A stretch of 64,000 nt of DNA, from the NCBI RefSeq assembly GCF_000004075.3, contig NC_026655.2, positions 5,580,001 through 5,644,000 on the forward strand, read 5' to 3'. A model generated the notes under the pieces. That model worked only from the letters and a program-made list of their open reading frames with translations. It was not told where the DNA came from and ran no database searches. This DNA is from Cucumis sativus. Lineage: Eukaryota; Streptophyta; Magnoliopsida; Cucurbitales; Cucurbitaceae. Position 1 is the stretch's first letter. The number at the start of each line of letters is the position of its first letter. Made by a program: the position numbers and the translations under genes. This document shows positions 1-11,639 of this stretch, in pieces.

Positions 1-345
1 CCAACTTTGATTTAAACATGTTTTTGGCTGTCTTCTTTGAAGAACCTCCATAGTACGTGTTGATACCTTCATGAAGAATGGACCAAAGGAAGAATTTGCA
101 CTTCTTTGGAATAGTGATTTTCAAAGAGCTTTGAAAATTGTAGGTGTCGACTCCATTATTCCCATTAAGAGGTGAAATTTGGATGGTCTTTTTTACAGAA
201 GCCGTGAAGAAAGCCTTGTTGTTTTCCAGTTTCCAAATAGGTTTGCACATGCCTTTGTCTTCCATCGGATAAGGAAGCCCAGAAGAGATCTGATTCCATA
301 GGGCGATTTCTCTATCATTTAAGGGACTACACGCCTTTAAATTTC
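1..345 (-). mobile_element. LINE fragment (C-terminal zf-RVT region)
   Basis: Read on the minus strand, this stretch gives a peptide with an IPKKCKFFLWSILHEGINT-like core, the zinc-binding region found after the reverse transcriptase of plant non-LTR elements. A leading WKLENNKAFFTASVKK-like segment fits the usual order. The piece runs off the left window edge and has no full-length ORF. Similar pieces lie at 5455-6045, 18300-19583 and 25158-26480. Confidence 0.7.
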
Positions 346-859
346 ATTTCTTGTCCGAGGAAATCCACATCTTTTTCATAGAACTGTTTTTGGCTTGAGA
401 GAGAGCGTATAGTCACATTTACTGCACCCTAAATACTATATCAAAAGAGAACAATCTCAATGATGAGGAACATAAAAATACTCAATTAACAATATATATG
501 GTTCAAAACGTTTGATGTACACATTTTTATCATAAGGTGGTTAACCATAATAATGAAAATAGTAATATATACATTTCTAGACACATATAAACACAAATAT
601 AGACACACATATATAAAACAAATATATAGACATATAGATAAACATCTACAAATATACATATATTTATACATCTATGTACATATATACATATATACATATA
701 CATATGTATGTATACGGCTAGCCTAGAGAATATTAATTTAGAAGAGATTAAATATTCCTTCCAAGATGGTTGGGACGAATGGAGAAAGAGATCCATGAAA
801 TCACAGTCCTAATGTTATTACCAATATCTTTCATATGTGGTACTCCAAAATACTCAAAT
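346..859. other. Gene-free AT-rich spacer with TA/CA microsatellite
   Basis: No coding exon is recognised. About 575-715 is a degenerate run of ATATAC, ACACATAT and ATACATAT units. The short ORFs here are made of tyrosine, isoleucine and cysteine codons forced by that repeat and are not genes. Confidence 0.6.
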
Positions 860-1165
860 TTTACCTTTAATAAAATTAGCCAACCAAAATCACAATAACC
901 CAAATAGTGACCCAAAACCCAACTAAAAGGAAAAAATACTGCACAAATCTCTTCCTTGTATTCCCAAAACCCAACTCCAAGATAATGTCATGTGAGTAAG
1001 CAATGGCAAAGATTTTTGAACTGCAAAACTACAAGTTCTGCAGTCGCACTCAAAGGGAGAAAGAAAAGGTGATGTTAATGAGAGCCAAGTAAAAATATGT
1101 GGAAATTGAGGTTTGATAGAATTGAATGGGTTTGTAGTGACCTATTCAATAACCTACCCAACAAA
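860..1165 (+). repeat. Conserved P450-upstream block, copy A (upstream of P450-1)
   Basis: The first part (860-970) matches, in reverse complement, the sequence upstream of P450-6 (34515-34600) and a shorter piece upstream of P450-4 (about 22490-22540). The second part (960-1165) matches 11108-11295 directly and 23325-23520 and 30960-31165 in reverse complement. Relative to the genes, the orientation is the same for P450-1, -4, -5 and -6. It lies 1.1-1.4 kb before the P450-1 start. It may be the remnant of an ancestral 5' flank or an old transposon carried along in the duplications. Confidence 0.65.
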
Positions 1166-2210
1166 ATCATTCACAACTGCATCCAGAGGCTTCGTCTTAA
1201 ACGACCGGTGATCTTCAACTGATGATTAGAGGCAGCTGATCAATTTTCATTAATGCCCTACTATATATATGTAAGTGAATAATTAAGCATGCATATTGAT
1301 CCCACGACCTACATTTTTTGTCTGATGGTTCGACTACCCCTTCCGTTCTAACATCCTGCCACTTGGAGCCAAATGGGAATAATCTAAGCAATTCTTTCAA
1401 GAACTCTTTGTGTTTTTTGTTTCTAGTCTGGTCGTTCAAATTTTGGTGTCTTTTAATTTTAGGATAAAAATACAGTTATTCATAATACTTTCCTTATAAC
1501 CAATAAGAAAAGTCCTATATTGCTTAGGAATAATGTATTTGGATGGTTGGAACTCACAGATTAATTGACTTTTACAACAATGGAAATTCGATTTGGGCCA
1601 TTTGTGCATGGTGGACGAGTGATGAACAAGGAACAAACGGGTTGGGAAGATTTTGGAGAATATCCCATTTAAGAGGAACACTCTGGATGAACCAAATACA
1701 CACCTAATTCAAGAAAAACTTGGACACAAAAGATATATTTTTTCCCTAAGCTAAGGTGCTACAGTTTCACCATTTATTTTTGAGAAATGGACATATCAAC
1801 AACACATCAATATATCTTTATTTGTATTTGTGTTTTTCTTTGATGAGTAGTAGCTTTAGAGAAAGATTGTATTTGTGTTTTCTTTTGATCATCTGTAGCT
1901 TTCTCTTTCTTTTATAGGTTGTAACTGGTTTGTTACTATATAGGAACTAAATTATAAAAGTTTAATAATACAACCTATGCATTTCAGAGTTTGAGATTTT
2001 TTTTTTTAAAATAAATCTAAAATTAATTATATTATAAAAAAGCCATAAAATTCAGATTATTTCTAAAATTAGATTTTAATGAATATACGAACCACATGTT
2101 AAAAACAATAATTTTCAAACCTTTAAAAATCACCTCAGGCACATACACCATACACATTAGGTTAACGTACCCAAGCACTTCTCTCCCAGAGACAGTCTCA
2201 AACAGTTCCT
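1166..2210. other. 5' flank of P450-1, no gene seen
   Basis: The stretch is AT-rich, with only short unsupported ORFs. The last 150 bases resemble the P450-5 promoter (29600-29750 on the other strand), consistent with an older duplication of gene plus promoter. Confidence 0.5.
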
Positions 2211-2218
2211 TATAAATA
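2211..2218 (+). promoter_or_regulatory. Probable TATA box of P450-1
   Basis: TATAAATA lies 50-57 bases before the ATG. The same motif is found at the matching place before P450-2, -3, -5 and -6. Confidence 0.6.
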
Positions 2219-2267
2219 TCTATACAAGGAATACAAAGCTGCACAAACCCCCATAACAAAGAACAAA

Positions 2268-4552
2268 ATGGATCAAAACTCCAATTTCCAACAACTTTGC
2301 CTGCAGCTTCAACTACCATTATTTCAAGCCAATCCTATCTCTATTTCCTTTTGCCTTTTCTTCTTCTTCCTCCTTTTGCTAAAGCGATTTCTGAGCAAAA
2401 ACCAAAGCCCCAATTTCCCTCCTTCACCACCCAAACTTCCCATCATTGGCAACCTTCACCAATTAGGAACCTTACCACACCAATCTTTAGCTTCCCTTTC
2501 CAACAAACATGGCCCTCTCATGCTCCTCAAACTAGGCCAAACCCCAACTCTAGTGGTTTCCTCACCAAATATGGCTAGAGAAATTATGAAGACCCATGAC
2601 CTTAATTTCTCCAATAGACCCAAAACCACAGCCTCAAATCTCTTGTTCTATAGTTGCCAAGATGTGGGTTTTTCCCCATATAGTGATTGTTGGAAAAAAG
2701 CCAAAAAAATGTGTGTTGTTGAGCTTTTTAGCCACAAAAGAGTTGAGTCTTTTCGATATGTTAGAGATGAAGAAGTTGACATACTTATCAATAAAATTCG
2801 TAAGGGAGCTAATTGTAGTGAGGGTTTGAATCTTACTCAATTATTGTTTCAAACGTCAAACGATATAGTGTCAAGATGTGTTCTGGGGAAGAAATTTGAG
2901 GATGAAAATGGGAAGAACGAATTTAGAGACGTGCACTCAAGAAGAGTAATGGAGTTACTCTCAGCTTTTTGTGTGGGGGATTTCTTTCCTAATTTTGGAT
3001 GGGTTGATGTTATTAGAGGATTGGTTGGGGAAATGAAAAAAGTTTCTAAGATAATGGATGGATTCTTTGATATGGTGATTGAAGACCACATCATAAAGTT
3101 GAAATCAAGTGATAGATGTGACGATAAGAAGGATTTTGTGGATATCATGTTGCAGCAGCTCAATGACGAAGATCACACGTTTCATGACCATTTCACTATA
3201 GACAACCTCAAAGCCATCTTAATGGTTTCTTTTCTCTTGATCTTTCTCATTTTCTTCTAATACTTGTTTTTAGACAACATCTTTTTTTTTTTTCAATCAC
3301 TAAAAAATATTACACACTACATTTTTAGTCCTTGGTTTTTAAAGAATAGAAGCATTTGGTCAATGAACTTTCAAAATATACTTTATTTATCTATGAATTT
3401 TTCCAAGTTTTCAAAATATACGTTTTTTTAGTGACTTTGTTTTTACCATGTTCTTCGAAATTTGGAGAACAAAAGAACTCTAAAGCAAAATAAAGTATCT
3501 CCTATTTAAAATTATAAGATATCTACAAGCATGTAAACTATTTTAATTTGTATTTGGGAAAATTGGTAATTGATATTTATAAATTTGGAAGTATTTACTA
3601 CTTTTATTCACAATTCACAAATTTTTTTCTTTTGTGTATAAGGTGGAGAATGCATCCATTATCTCCCTATCCCAATAGAAAAATGAAGATAACTTTTCCA
3701 CCCACCATTCTTATCTCTCAATTTTCTCTCTCGATCTCTTTTTCATGTTCAATTAATCATATGTCAAAATTTTCTTACTCATTTTTTAAAATAATTCAAA
3801 ATAAAATTGTATGTTATGAAAATGTGATTTCTCTAATTTGTACTGTTTATAATTTCTGGTTCATACTATGTTCAAATATATAAAACTGTGAATCAAATAA
3901 TTGTAACAAATTTTAATTTTAACCTTTTATGCAGGACATGTTCGTAGGAGGGACAGACTCAACGGCAACATTATTAGAGTGGACAATGGCAGAGTTGTTA
4001 AGAGATTCAAACACCATGAAGAAAGTCCAACAAGAAATAAGAACAATAGTTGGAGAAAACAAGACAAAAATTGAACCAACGGACATTAACAAAATGGAGT
4101 ACATGAAATGTGTAATGAAAGAATCTATGAGATTACACCCATCAGTTCCTCTACTTGTACCTCGAGAAACAATAGATAAGGTTGACATCGAAGGGTACCA
4201 TGTGGGAGCAGGAACAAGTGTGTTTGTGAATGTTTGGGCAATTCAAAGAGACCCCAAAATATGGGAAAACCCAAACCAGTTCATCCCAGAGAGATTTATG
4301 GAGGAAAATAAATCAATTGATTTTAAAGGGTCAAATTTTGAGTTGGTTCCATTTGGAAGTGGAAGAAGGAAATGCCCTGGAATAGAGTTTGGAAGTGCTG
4401 CTTATGAATGTGTGTTGGCCAATCTTTTGTATTGGTTTGATTGGAAGATGGTTGAGGGTAGGAAAGAAGAGACGTTGGATATGACTGAAGAACATGGAAT
4501 CACTGTTCATAAGAAAATTCCTCTTTGTCTCATCCCAATACCATACATATAA
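2268..4552 (+). CDS. Cytochrome P450, CYP71 clan (P450-1)
   Basis: Two exons, 2268-3224 and 3935-4552, give 524 residues. The intron (710 bp) is GT-AG, phase 0, and joins KAILM to DMFVGG. Visible parts are an N-terminal hydrophobic anchor (about residues 23-38), the proline hinge PPSPPKLP (51-58), the I-helix GGTDST (324-329), the K-helix ExxR (E382, R385), FIPERF and the heme loop FGSGRRKCPG with Cys466. It is expected to be an ER-anchored, NADPH-reductase-dependent monooxygenase; the substrate is unknown. It is about 90% identical by eye to P450-5, which lies inverted 25 kb away. The C-helix reads WKKAKK (W142, K146) where WxxxR is usual; P450-5 shares this. All ten P450s in the window use this intron position. 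CYP71 family membership is likely; the subfamily is not assigned. Confidence 0.88.
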
Positions 4553-4689
4553 ACTTTAGAATTGGAGCTATATATTGCGCTAACTCTTCCTCCCTTGCCC
4601 ATTATATTACCAACTTTCAAACACGCCCACCAATTGATGCTTTAATTTTCTTCTCTTTTCTTGCATTTAAAAGAACAAAAAAACTGTAG

Positions 4690-4880
4690 TCTTTGCTTAA
4701 TTACTCTTCCATTAATCGTGTTTATTCAACATCTATTATCGTTTTTTACTTTGTATTAGTCTTCTATTAATCGTGTTTTATTCAACATATCTATCATAGT
4801 TCTTGAAAATTTGGAGGGAATTTTCACTTGGTATTAGTCTTCCATTTTATTCAACATTTATCATAGTGTTTTTACTTAGC
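4690..4880 (+). repeat. Imperfect tandem repeat, about three units, after P450-1
   Basis: Units share TATTAGTCTTC, ATTAATCGTG and TATTCAACAT, with spacing of about 60-90 bases. It lies in the 3' flank of P450-1. No function is evident. Confidence 0.5.
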
Positions 4881-5089
4881 GCAGTAATAATAATAATGTA
4901 CTATCATTTCTTCACTGTCATATATAAATAAGTTTCATATTAATACATGATTCTTTTTCGTTTTTAATTATTGATAGATGGATTTATTTTTAATTGCTTG
5001 ATGGGTGTGTTTTACTCTATTTTAAGCGCACATGTACATATATATTATAAAGGATAGTATGTTGCAAATATAGTGATTACTATATTTAA

Positions 5090-5410
5090 AATATAAGCAT
5101 ATATAGCAATGTTTTAAGAAATTGTGAATATAATAAAAGGAGAATTTTTTAAAACACCAAACTTTATAAAATATCTACAACATATAACAAATTTTATCAC
5201 TAATAGTAATTGATATGTTATAGTAATAATAGAAGATTATCATTGATAGAATCCAAAATTTTGCTATACCTTGTAAATATTTTAATTTATTTTGTTATGT
5301 TTAAAAATGTTTGTATGACAAAATCTATCATAAAGAAAGAATATAAGAGTAGATTTGGCTATATTTGCACTTTTTTTTAAATGTTATTATACACTTTATT
5401 ATTATTTCTA
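5090..5410. repeat. Dispersed AT-rich repeat (GATAGA / GCTATATTTGCA type)
   Basis: The stretch carries CATTGATAGAATC, GGCTATATTTGCA and TTGTAAATATTTTAATTT. Related pieces are at 6110-6290, 19590-19850, 20110-20240, 29930-30080 and 34280-34400. I see no terminal repeats or target duplication, so the element class is not assigned. I recall this kind of sequence as common in cucurbit genomes, but that is not evidence from this window. Confidence 0.45.
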
Positions 5411-5454
5411 AAATAACCTATTATAATAATTATTCAATTTTTTTATGTAAATGG

Positions 5455-6045
5455 CGCTGGCGCTATTCAATGGAACCAAATACTTTGTGGAGGAAAAATA
5501 ATTAATGCTAGGTACTCCACCAATTTCATCAGAGACATACTGACTCATGGAAAACATCGTAGTTTAAAAGCAACTTCAAATGGCAAATCAACAATGGAGA
5601 AAATATTTCTTTCTGGCATGGTAGATGGAATGAAATAGTCCATTAGCCGTTTAGTTTTCGAGGCTTTACGCATTATGCAACTCAAAAAGTGAAGCAGTAA
5701 ATCAAGTTTGGATTCACAGCTCAAAGATTGGAATATTTAGGCCAGACGTCCATTAAACAATAGAGAGATCATCTTATGGGACAACATAAAATCATTACTT
5801 CCAGTATCGAATCCGTCGAGTGACTCTAACACACAAATATGATTATTTAAATGGAAACAAAGGGTTTACCACAGATTCAACAAAAAAAAAAAAGGCTTTG
5901 CAAGACACACAACAACACAATTTTGGGCATGACTTCCTCAAAACTTTTGAAACGCTTTAGTCTTTTGCAATTCCAAAAAAATGCAAATTCTTTCTATGGA
6001 ACGTTTTCCATAGGAAAATAAATACTATGGAAGTAATTAAAAAAA
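5455..6045 (+). mobile_element. LINE fragment (zf-RVT region), decayed
   Basis: Plus-strand reading, with several frame changes, gives NNGENISFWHGRWNEI, a segment with LFKWKQRVYHRF, and then IPKKCKFFLWNVFH. This is the order found in the C-terminal region of plant LINEs. It parallels the copy at 18300-19583. It lies just outside the left palindrome arm and in the same strand orientation as the LINE outside the right arm, so the two LINEs are not part of the inverted duplication. Confidence 0.65.
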
Positions 6046-7462
6046 TATTCGTTCGTGTGTCTGAACCCAAATCGATGTATCTTATGTTGTGCAAAACTTT
6101 CAAATTATATCACTAATATTTTAAAAAATATTAAATTTTACAATATATAACAAAACTTTTAAATTATATCATTGATGATCAATAATATGCTTCCGTGATA
6201 GAAGTCTATCAGTAATTATTTTTAATAGAATCTAAAATTTAGTTATAATTTGTAAATATTTTAATTTATTTTACTATTTTAAAAAATATTTGGTTATCTA
6301 TCCATCATAGATATTAATAAACACTTTGACACTGACAGATACTGAGAGATGAGATTGATATGTATCACATACTAACTAGAAGATTTTTTACTCAATTTGT
6401 GAATATTTATCGATTATTTATATGATTAGAATAAAATAATGTTTTGGGCACTTTCAATTATTGAAATTAATATCAGAATAGTCATGTACAGTAGTAAAAG
6501 AAAAGTCTAATACAATATCAGAAAAGTCCATACACATGAGAAGAAAACGAGAATTTGTGACAAACTTATTTGTTTTGATGTGGTGATATAGAAGGGGGAA
6601 CTGACAATTTTAAAATGTTATCCTTTAATATTAGAATAAAATATTGTATACAGCATCAACAAAAATAGTGCTAACATATCTATAATTATCTTTATGTGAG
6701 GTTCAAATTTTTTGGCTCTATCATATCATCATACCAATTATTACATATTTCCTCCTTTTTCCTTGAACAATAATGGAGAGAATAAGGCTATTTGGAGGAT
6801 TGGATTTTTTTGAATAAGACAAGACACAGATCAAATCTAAATCAATTGACTTTTTCATAATTCAACAACTTTAGATTATAATCTACCTTTGTTTATCCCA
6901 ACTACTGTAATATTAAATAATTTCTCAAATCAATTAAAGAGAGAAGAAATCAAAGTATATTTTATTTTCTTTAGTGAGAACGTACGTAATTGCCAATACT
7001 GCATGTCCATACCCTTTGTGACCGGATGGACGGCGGCAGCAAACTTGCATGTAGGAGGAGAGGCTAACCCACACTTTAATTAATCTTCAATATTAATTGG
7101 GATACTAACATCTCGTTTTCAATTACCCACCAAAAGTTTAGTTGTTAAGTGAAAGGTAAAATTGAATTATATCATTTATTAACGAACTTCGTTGTTATAA
7201 ATTACTCTAAATCTTAAACACAAGACTTACGAACTCTATATAGCTCGTTAATGATAGACTTTATAATTCAATTTGATTGTATATCTAATTTTTACATTCT
7301 ATCACCAGAATTTTTCTATTGTGATCTAACTCCAAAAAACATAGGTGACCATTGTAAGTTGTTTCCAGAACATTGTGGAATATGTTCAAGTATGTATAAA
7401 TTAATATATGCGTCATTTTTAATTGATAAACCATCCAACAGCTTGGAGAAAGCATATTGAAT

Positions 7463-7470
7463 TATAAATA
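7463..7470 (+). promoter_or_regulatory. Probable TATA box of P450-2
   Basis: TATAAATA lies 57-64 bases before the chosen ATG at 7527 and is conserved at the mirror position before P450-3. Confidence 0.6.
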
Positions 7471-7526
7471 CACTTCAAAACTCTCAAACCAGATCAAGTT
7501 TGGTGCGAGAGCAAGATTCAAAAGAA

Positions 7527-10281
7527 ATGGATCCCATCTCATCTTTACTCTTCTTCATCTTCATTTTCTTACTTTCACTAAAACTATTCTTCTTCAAACC
7601 CAAAACCCCAAACTTCCCTCCTTCACCTCTAAGACTTCCCCTAATTGGCAACCTTCACCAACTAGGCTCCCTACCACACCAATCCTTGGCCACTCTTTCC
7701 CAAAAATATGGTCCTCTAATGCTCTTAAAGCTAGGCCAAGCTCCTGTCCTCGTAATTTCCTCGGCGAAAATGGCCGAACAAGTCATGAAAACCCATGACC
7801 TTGTATTCTCTAACCGACCCCAAACGACTGCGGCAAAAACCTTGCTTTATGGATGCCAAGATATGGGTTTTGCCCCATATGGTGAGTACTGGCGCCAAGC
7901 AAGAAAAATATGTGCTCTTGAGCTTTTTAGTGTGAAAAGAGTTGAGTCTTTTCAATACGTTAGAGATGAAGAAATTGATTCTCTTGTTAATAAGATTCGT
8001 AAGAGTGGGAGTGATCATAGTTTGGATCTTGGGCATTTGTTTTTCCAAACATCAAATAATATTGTTTCAAAATGTGTTATGGGAGAGAAATTTGAGGATG
8101 AAGATGGGAAGAGTAGATTTGAGGAGATATCAAGAAAGGCTATGGTGATAGTGACAGCGTTTTGTGTTGAGGATTTTTTCCCTTCATTTGGTTGGATTAT
8201 TGATGTTATTAGAGGATTTAATTGGGATTTGAAGAATTGTTTCAAAACATTAGATGAGCTTTTTAGTAAAGTTGTTGAAGAACATAAGGAGAAAATCAAG
8301 AGATCAGGAGGTGTAATTAATATCGATGATTATGAATCAAAAAAGGATTTTGTGGATATTATGCTACAACTTCAACAAGATGATAAGCTTGACTATCCTT
8401 TCTCTCTTGATAACCTCAAAGCAATTGTTTTGGTTAGTTCTCTCTCTTTCTTCTCTCATATATTACAATACATTCATTTTTAGGATACAATTGTTAGATA
8501 TATATATACATATTTATCATTGTTTAGATAGTGAAATTTTACTATATATTTGTTTTGTTACCTTGATATGTACATATTTATCATTGTTTAGATAGTGAAA
8601 TTTTACTATATATTTGTTTTGTTACCTTGACACATGGTAAAAAAAGAATAGAGAATTTCATCGAAAGAAATCAAAATTTAATTCTGATCAATTCTTATTT
8701 TTTTCTCAAAACTCATAAAAATTAAATATACAATTTAAGTTAATTAATAAATATTCTCCCCCATTTTAAATAAAGGTCGTATTGTCATTACTTTCCTCCT
8801 AAAACTCCCCAACAGCATGTGTGCTTTTAGTTTTGACCTTCAAACAGGGAAGCAACAAAACAGTTCTCCTGATGTGTCTGTCTTTGTTTTTTTGTTTTTA
8901 ATATGCGAGATATTTTTAGAAATCTCTTGAAAATACAAATTTTTTGACCTTACTGACAAGTTATGACTTGTTTGGTAGGCCATTGTAAATCAGAAGTAAA
9001 AGTAAAAATTGAGAAACAGAGTTTATAATGTATGCCAATTAAACACATTTTTATGAACTCAGTAAACTGACTTTTAAAACTTTTTATTATTTATTATAAT
9101 CTTACATTAAGTGGAATTTTATTGATAGTGATCTATTGTATTTCTTAGTTTTCTCAACTGATATACAAGAAAAATGTAGATGCAATTCCTTATCACTATA
9201 GGAGCACATGAAAATGCATGTCTAGAAATATTTTAATTCTAACTAAAGAAAATTATATATATATTTTAACGTTTTATATAATAATAATTATTAGTGGAAC
9301 GTGCAGATTATATTTTTTTAATCTCCACCTTGACATATATTAATCTTTTTAAGCAGCCACGTTATAATGTTCGTCTCATTTAATAATTTTTTAAAGTATT
9401 AAACAGTTCATAGTGGGCATGCAGTAGTCCAAAGCAGCAAGATATTAAATTGACATGAGAAAAGGAAGTCCCCGCATGGAATGGTTACACGTATATAAGA
9501 AAAAAGTTTAAGGATTGAAATTAGTTTCCCTGTAACACATATCTTTAAAAAAATGTGATGATCCACTAAAACAAGTATATTGTTTTGTTGTTTTACGTTT
9601 GAAAGAAAAGAAAACATGAAATTAGGTGTTCGAAATAAAATTTGTCTTGTTTGGATTGTATAGGACATGTTTATAGGTGGAAGTGACACAACAGCAACAG
9701 GGTTGGAATGGACAATGACAGAGCTAATGAGAAAACCAAGAATCATGAAGAAAGTTCAGGAAGAAGTTAGAACAATAATTGGCAAAAAATCAAAGATAGA
9801 AGCAGAAGACATTAAAAAAATGGAATACATGCAATGTGTGATTAAAGAGTCTCTAAGGCTTCACCCACCCGTTCCTCTTTTAGTGCCAAGAGAAACAATG
9901 GCAGACGTTGAGATTGAAGGTTACTATATTCCGTCAAAAACAAGAGTGTTTGTGAATGCTTGGGCCATTCAAAGAGACCCTCAATGTTGGGATAATCCAA
10001 ATGAGTTCATTCCAGAGAGATTTATGGACAAAACTAATTCAGCTGATTATAAAGGTCAAAACTTTGAGTTCATTCCATTTGGTAGTGGAAGAAGGAAGTG
10101 TCCTGGATTATCATTTGGGATTGCTTCGTTTGAATTTGCTTTGGCAAATATTCTCTACTGGTTTGATTGGAAGCTTCCTGATGGTTGTGAATCATTGGAT
10201 GTTGAAGAAGCTAACGGACTCACTGTTCGTAAGAAAAAGCCACTCCATCTTAGTCCCATACCTTATGTTGTGTCTAATTAA
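7527..10281 (+). CDS. Cytochrome P450, CYP71 clan (P450-2)
   Basis: Exons 7527-8432 and 9664-10281 give 507 residues around a 1231-bp phase-0 intron. I chose MDPISS as the start because the hydrophobic anchor follows at once (residues 6-23). An in-frame ATG at 7500 would add nine polar residues. The hinge PPSPLRLP is at 31-38, the C-helix WRQARK is normal, the I-helix is GGSDTT, ExxR is E364/R367, and the heme loop FGSGRRKCPG has Cys448. It is about 97% identical to P450-3 (about 13 residue differences by eye). The intron carries a 64-bp tandem duplication that P450-3 lacks. The product is likely an ER-bound oxidase of specialised metabolism with unknown substrate. Confidence 0.88.
8507..8630 (+). 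repeat. 64-bp tandem duplication in the P450-2 intron
   Basis: Two copies starting TACATATTTATC and ending TTGTTACCTTGA begin at 8507 and 8571. The mirror intron of P450-3 has one copy (about 15770-15835), so the duplication arose after the inverted repeat formed. Confidence 0.85.
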
Positions 10282-10857
10282 TTCATCTTAAAATGACTGT
10301 TTTGTATTGTTGTTTAAATAAAAGATCATAAATCTTCTATTTCCATATGTTATATAAAATGTGTTTTGTATTGAAGTTAATGTAATGGAGCTTTGGTTTC
10401 TAAGTTAGATATGCACCATACGTGGTTGAGTTTGATAACATTTTAAATGATAGTTCGGTAACAATTTATAGTTTTTGACAATTTTTATAAGGTTTTCTTT
10501 TTAAAAATGGTTTATCATATTAAGTGAAACAATTGGATTTTTATTGAGAACACAAAAGCTTTTTAACTAGAAACTAGTCTTCTAAAATTAGCGTAAAAAA
10601 ATGTTAAAAGAAAACAAAAATTAGCTAAGTTATTTAAAAGTATTTAGTAAAATTTGACTGACCGTAATAGATTCTTCACATCTAATTCTATCATTCATAT
10701 AACAAAATTTGTTATAATTTTAATTAAATATTTTCAACAAATTAATCATTGAAAATAATTTATCTTAAAAAATGCAGAGAGATTTTAGGGTTTAGGGTAG
10801 AAAAAATAGGTCAAACACAGGTATGGAAAAAATAGTGGAGGAGTTATAAAATATATT

Positions 10858-11014
10858 TTCTTAAAAGAAAGAAGAAAATGTAGAGCAGTTAGATTTGAAT
10901 TAAAAACTTTTCTTAAAAGAAAGAAGAAAATCTAGAGTAGTTAGATTTAAATTTAAAATTTTTCTTAAAAAGAAAGAAGAAAATCTAGAGTAGTTAGACT
11001 TGAATTTAAAACTT
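10858..11014 (+). repeat. Three 52-bp tandem units
   Basis: Units beginning TTCTTAAAAGAAAGAAG start at 10858, 10910 and 10962, each continuing with TAGAG(C/T)AGTTAGA. They lie in the palindrome spacer just inside the left arm. Confidence 0.85.
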
Positions 11015-11107
11015 AATAATTGATTGATATTGTGACATATGGTTTAATATTTTTAAATATAAAAATTCAAAATATGTATAATTTTTTGTTTGTTTTGTTT
11101 TTGGTTA

Positions 11108-11295
11108 TAGGAGACTGAATGATAATGTGATGTGGAGCAAGCATTGACAAAGATGATTGTAGGTTTGCAGTCACACTCAAAGGGGAAACAAAGGTGATGT
11201 TAATGAGAGCCAAGTAAAAATATGTTGAAATTGAGGTTTGATTGAATTCAATGGTTTGTGGTGACCTATTCAATGACCTACACAATAAAATCAAA
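11108..11295 (+). repeat. Orphan copy of the conserved P450-upstream block
   Basis: It matches 960-1165 directly, sharing GATGTTAATGAGAGCCAAG and GTGACCTATTCAAT. No P450 exon follows on the plus strand, unlike the copies before P450-1, -4 and -5. It may mark a deleted gene or a mobile repeat. Confidence 0.65.
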
Positions 11296-11639
11296 CAAGG
11301 ATATATAGGAAGGATAGGAAGTATAGGAAGTGTCAGTTTCATTTCATGTCCATCCATATTTTTATTTCCAGTTATTTTGAAATATAGTAAAACAACTAAA
11401 AATATTTATAAATGATATATAGAAGAATATATATATTGCTTAATATTGGTAATTAATATTCGTAAAATAACCCATAGTCAAGCGTACCTTTGAGGTAATT
11501 AACAAAGAATTCTCTTTGCCAAGTCGTAGGAGATTCCATAAATCGACTCATCAATCCGAAAAGAATATTTGGTCGTGTACAAGTTAAATATCTTAAACTC
11601 CAAACCAAACTTTTTGAAATATGAAGGATCGATATCTCC

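Larger units (their letters stand above)
6290..10680 (+). repeat. Left arm of a large inverted repeat
   Basis: This segment, holding P450-2 with its promoter, intron and 3' flank, matches 13625-18115 in reverse complement. Similarity is high over exons and clear in the intron and both flanks. It fades at about 6290 and 10680. The right arm is slightly longer because of small insertions and deletions. An inverted duplication of one gene unit is the simplest explanation. Confidence 0.85.

Noticed and set aside
486-796. Short ORFs rich in Tyr, Ile and Cys
   Set aside because: Produced by the TA/CA microsatellite on that stretch; no homology and no gene context.
7457-7798. Overlapping plus-strand ORF across the P450-2 start
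   Set aside because: An out-of-frame shadow of P450-2 exon 1. Similar shadows accompany each P450 exon on both strands.
10783-10799. Telomere-like TTTAGGG motif
   Set aside because: Only two units. Too short to call an interstitial telomere in AT-rich DNA.
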